A stretch of DNA of 43,236 nt, from contig JACZQZ010000007.1 in NCBI GenBank assembly GCA_022545455.1, positions 1 through 43,236 of the forward strand, written 5' to 3'. Positions 41,610 to 43,236 of this stretch are shown here, in pieces. Origin of the DNA: Pseudomonadota bacterium. Its GTDB lineage: Bacteria > Pseudomonadota > Alphaproteobacteria > Rhodospirillales > 2-02-FULL-58-16. Both the position numbers and the translations under genes were made by a program. Within the stretch, counting starts at the first letter, position 1. Each line of letters opens with the position of its first letter. The notes under the pieces are model-generated. The model was given only the letters and a program-made list of their open reading frames with translations. It was not told the DNA's origin and searched no databases.

Positions 41610-42692
41610 CTAGACGAGGTGCCGCGCCACGACCTCTTCGTTCCAGCGCATGCCCAGCCCCGGCCCGCGGGCGGTGACGAAGCCATCCTTGAGGTCCGCC
41701 GGTTCCTCCAGCAAGGGCGCCGCCTTGTTCAGGCACTCCAGCCAATGGGCCGTGGGCGTCACGGCGAGGGCGTGGGCGCTGGCCTCGACGAAGGCATGGC
41801 TGGAGACCGGCAGGGACGCCGCCTCCGCCTGGGCCATGGCGCCGAGCCACCCCGTCATGCCGCCGATCTTCATGACGTCGAGCATGGCGTAGTCCGAGGC
41901 GCCGGCGGCGATGGCAAGGGCCATACCTTCCGGGAACCACCAATTCTCGCCGGTCTGGATGGGCACGCTCGACTGGGCGCGGACTTGGGCGTGGCCGGCC
42001 AGGTCCTCGGCCGGCACCGGCTCCTCCACCCAGTGGAGGTCGTATTCGGCCAGGCGCTCGATGCGGCGGATGGCCTCCGCCACGTCCAGGGACTGGTTGT
42101 AGTCGACCATGAGGGCGATGTCGGGGCCGATGATCTCGCGCACCCCGGCCACCGCCGCCACATCGTCCTCCAGATCGCCTATGCCGACCTTGAGCTTGAG
42201 GCCCGGGAAGCCCTGGGCCAGGGTCTCCTCCAGGGCGGCGCGGTCCGCCATCGGGTCGACGACACCGTAGCTGTCGTAGGCCTTGATGGGTTTCGGCGCG
42301 CCGCCCAGGAGCGTCGCCACGGGGAGGTTCCGGGCCCGGCCGATGGCATCCCAAAGCGCCATGTCCAAGCCCGCCAGCGCCATGCCCACCAGGCCCTGGC
42401 GGCCGAGCAGGCGGAACGCCGCCTCGAAGTCCCGCGCCCGCTCCCGGGGCGCCACGGGCTTGCCCTTCACCATGTCCTCCACATTGGCGAGGAAGTTGAC
42501 CATGGGCCCAAGGGCGCGCGGCGTATAGGCGAACACATATGCCGAGCCGGTGACGCCCTCCTCCGTTGCCACGTCGACGAGGACAAGGGGCGCTGTGGGC
42601 AGAAACCCGGACGCCGTGCGCATGGGCCGCTCCAGGGGCAGGTCGACAGCCCTGGCGGTGACGGCGCGGATGGTCAGGTCGTCGGCGAGCAT
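41610..42692 (-). CDS. Mandelate racemase / muconate lactonizing enzyme family protein (enolase superfamily)
   Basis: LALVDVATEEG-type N-domain, GLKLKVGIGD, ALMVDYNQSLDVAEA, HWVEEPVPAEDL, IQTGENWW. Confidence 0.92.
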   Translation of the reverse strand: MLADDLTIRAVTARAVDLPLERPMRTASGFLPTAPLVLVDVATEEGVTGSAYVFAYTPRALGPMVNFLANVEDMVKGKPVAPRERARDFEAAFRLLGRQGLVGMALAGLDMALWDAIGRARNLPVATLLGGAPKPIKAYDSYGVVDPMADRAALEETLAQGFPGLKLKVGIGDLEDDVAAVAGVREIIGPDIALMVDYNQSLDVAEAIRRIERLAEYDLHWVEEPVPAEDLAGHAQVRAQSSVPIQTGENWWFPEGMALAIAAGASDYAMLDVMKIGGMTGWLGAMAQAEAASLPVSSHAFVEASAHALAVTPTAHWLECLNKAAPLLEEPADLKDGFVTARGPGLGMRWNEEVVARHLV

Positions 42693-42732
42693 GGGAACCT
42701 CCGGGGCGGGTTGCGTCCGTTCAGATTTGGAT

Positions 42733-43236
42733 TCATGGTTGGACGACCTCGTTGTTGGAGGAACCGCCGATCAGGGTTATCGCCGTAATGACGAGTATGG
42801 CGCTCGTGATGATGAGGGAAACCGCGAAACTTTGAGTCAGGCCGTAAACGGAGCCGGCAAACACCGGCCCGATCATCTGTCCCGTGGCAAAAGACGCCGT
42901 CATGACGGCGATATGACGCATGACGTCTTCAGGCGGTGCACTGCGATGCGCCTCTTTCATGCCCGCCATCGTGATGATCATGAACGTTCCGCCGACGCAG
43001 AGGCCGGCCGTGATGATCGTGAAGATGTGTGGATGAATGACCGGCAGGAGAAGCCCTATCGCCATGACGACCTGGCTTGCGGCCCATATTTGCCGATTGG
43101 AATACCGCTTTTGAAACCTTGCGGCGAGGAGCGTGGACACGAATGCCGCCGCACCGAACACCGGCCAACTCCAACCGAATATCAAGGGAGACTGAACGAT
43201 TTCGCGGGCCATGACGGGCAGATATGTGGCCGGAAT
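42733..43236 (-). CDS. MFS transporter (5' end cut by window edge)
   Basis: Open frame from the window edge (IPATYLPVMAREIVQSPLIFGWSWPVFGAAAF...) with repeated TM segments, e.g. VFAGSVYGLTQSFAVSLIITSAILVITAITLIGG. Confidence 0.8.
   Translation of the reverse strand: MPATYLPVMAREIVQSPLIFGWSWPVFGAAAFVSTLLAARFQKRYSNRQIWAASQVVMAIGLLLPVIHPHIFTIITAGLCVGGTFMIITMAGMKEAHRSAPPEDVMRHIAVMTASFATGQMIGPVFAGSVYGLTQSFAVSLIITSAILVITAITLIGGSSNNEVVQP

Overview
This is a GC-rich, chromosome-like window from an alphaproteobacterium; the gene content (PHA genes, phaR, mipZ, clpA/clpS) suggests a Rhodospirillales-like host. It is mostly housekeeping or core metabolism. In order it contains: clpA (cut by the left edge)/clpS; a phasin; a SPOR-domain D-Ala-D-Ala carboxypeptidase; a minus-strand galU-ugd-phosphomannomutase block followed by an isochorismatase-like and an AIG2-like gene; a SPOR lipoprotein; a J-domain membrane protein; a VWA protein; mipZ; a low-GC substrate-binding-protein islet; a cupin; a DUF3179 protein; an L-2-hydroxyglutarate-oxidase-like enzyme; a TM1410-like protein; a DsbA-fold isomerase; an accessory locus at about 20.99-24.2 kb; phaB-phaA-phaC with a small overlapping partner gene and divergent phaR; an XRE regulator; a queuosine cluster (queG, queC, queF, tgt, queA); degP/HtrA followed by a two-component system; a PanE-like reductase; an XRE/DUF2083 regulator; an enolase-superfamily enzyme; and an MFS transporter cut by the right edge. 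The most unusual locus is 20.99-24.2 kb. There a ~150-bp promoter/5' leader is duplicated. One copy drives a 484-aa protein that looks like an effector. The other drives an internally deleted 24-codon relic of the same gene, which overlaps (ATGA) the start of a secreted protein of unknown function. Other observations include three PhaR-box-like sites at PHA loci, an out-of-frame overlap at the start of phaC, two families of intergenic palindromic repeats, and several in-gene tandem repeats. All calls were made by reading the sequence; no database search was run.
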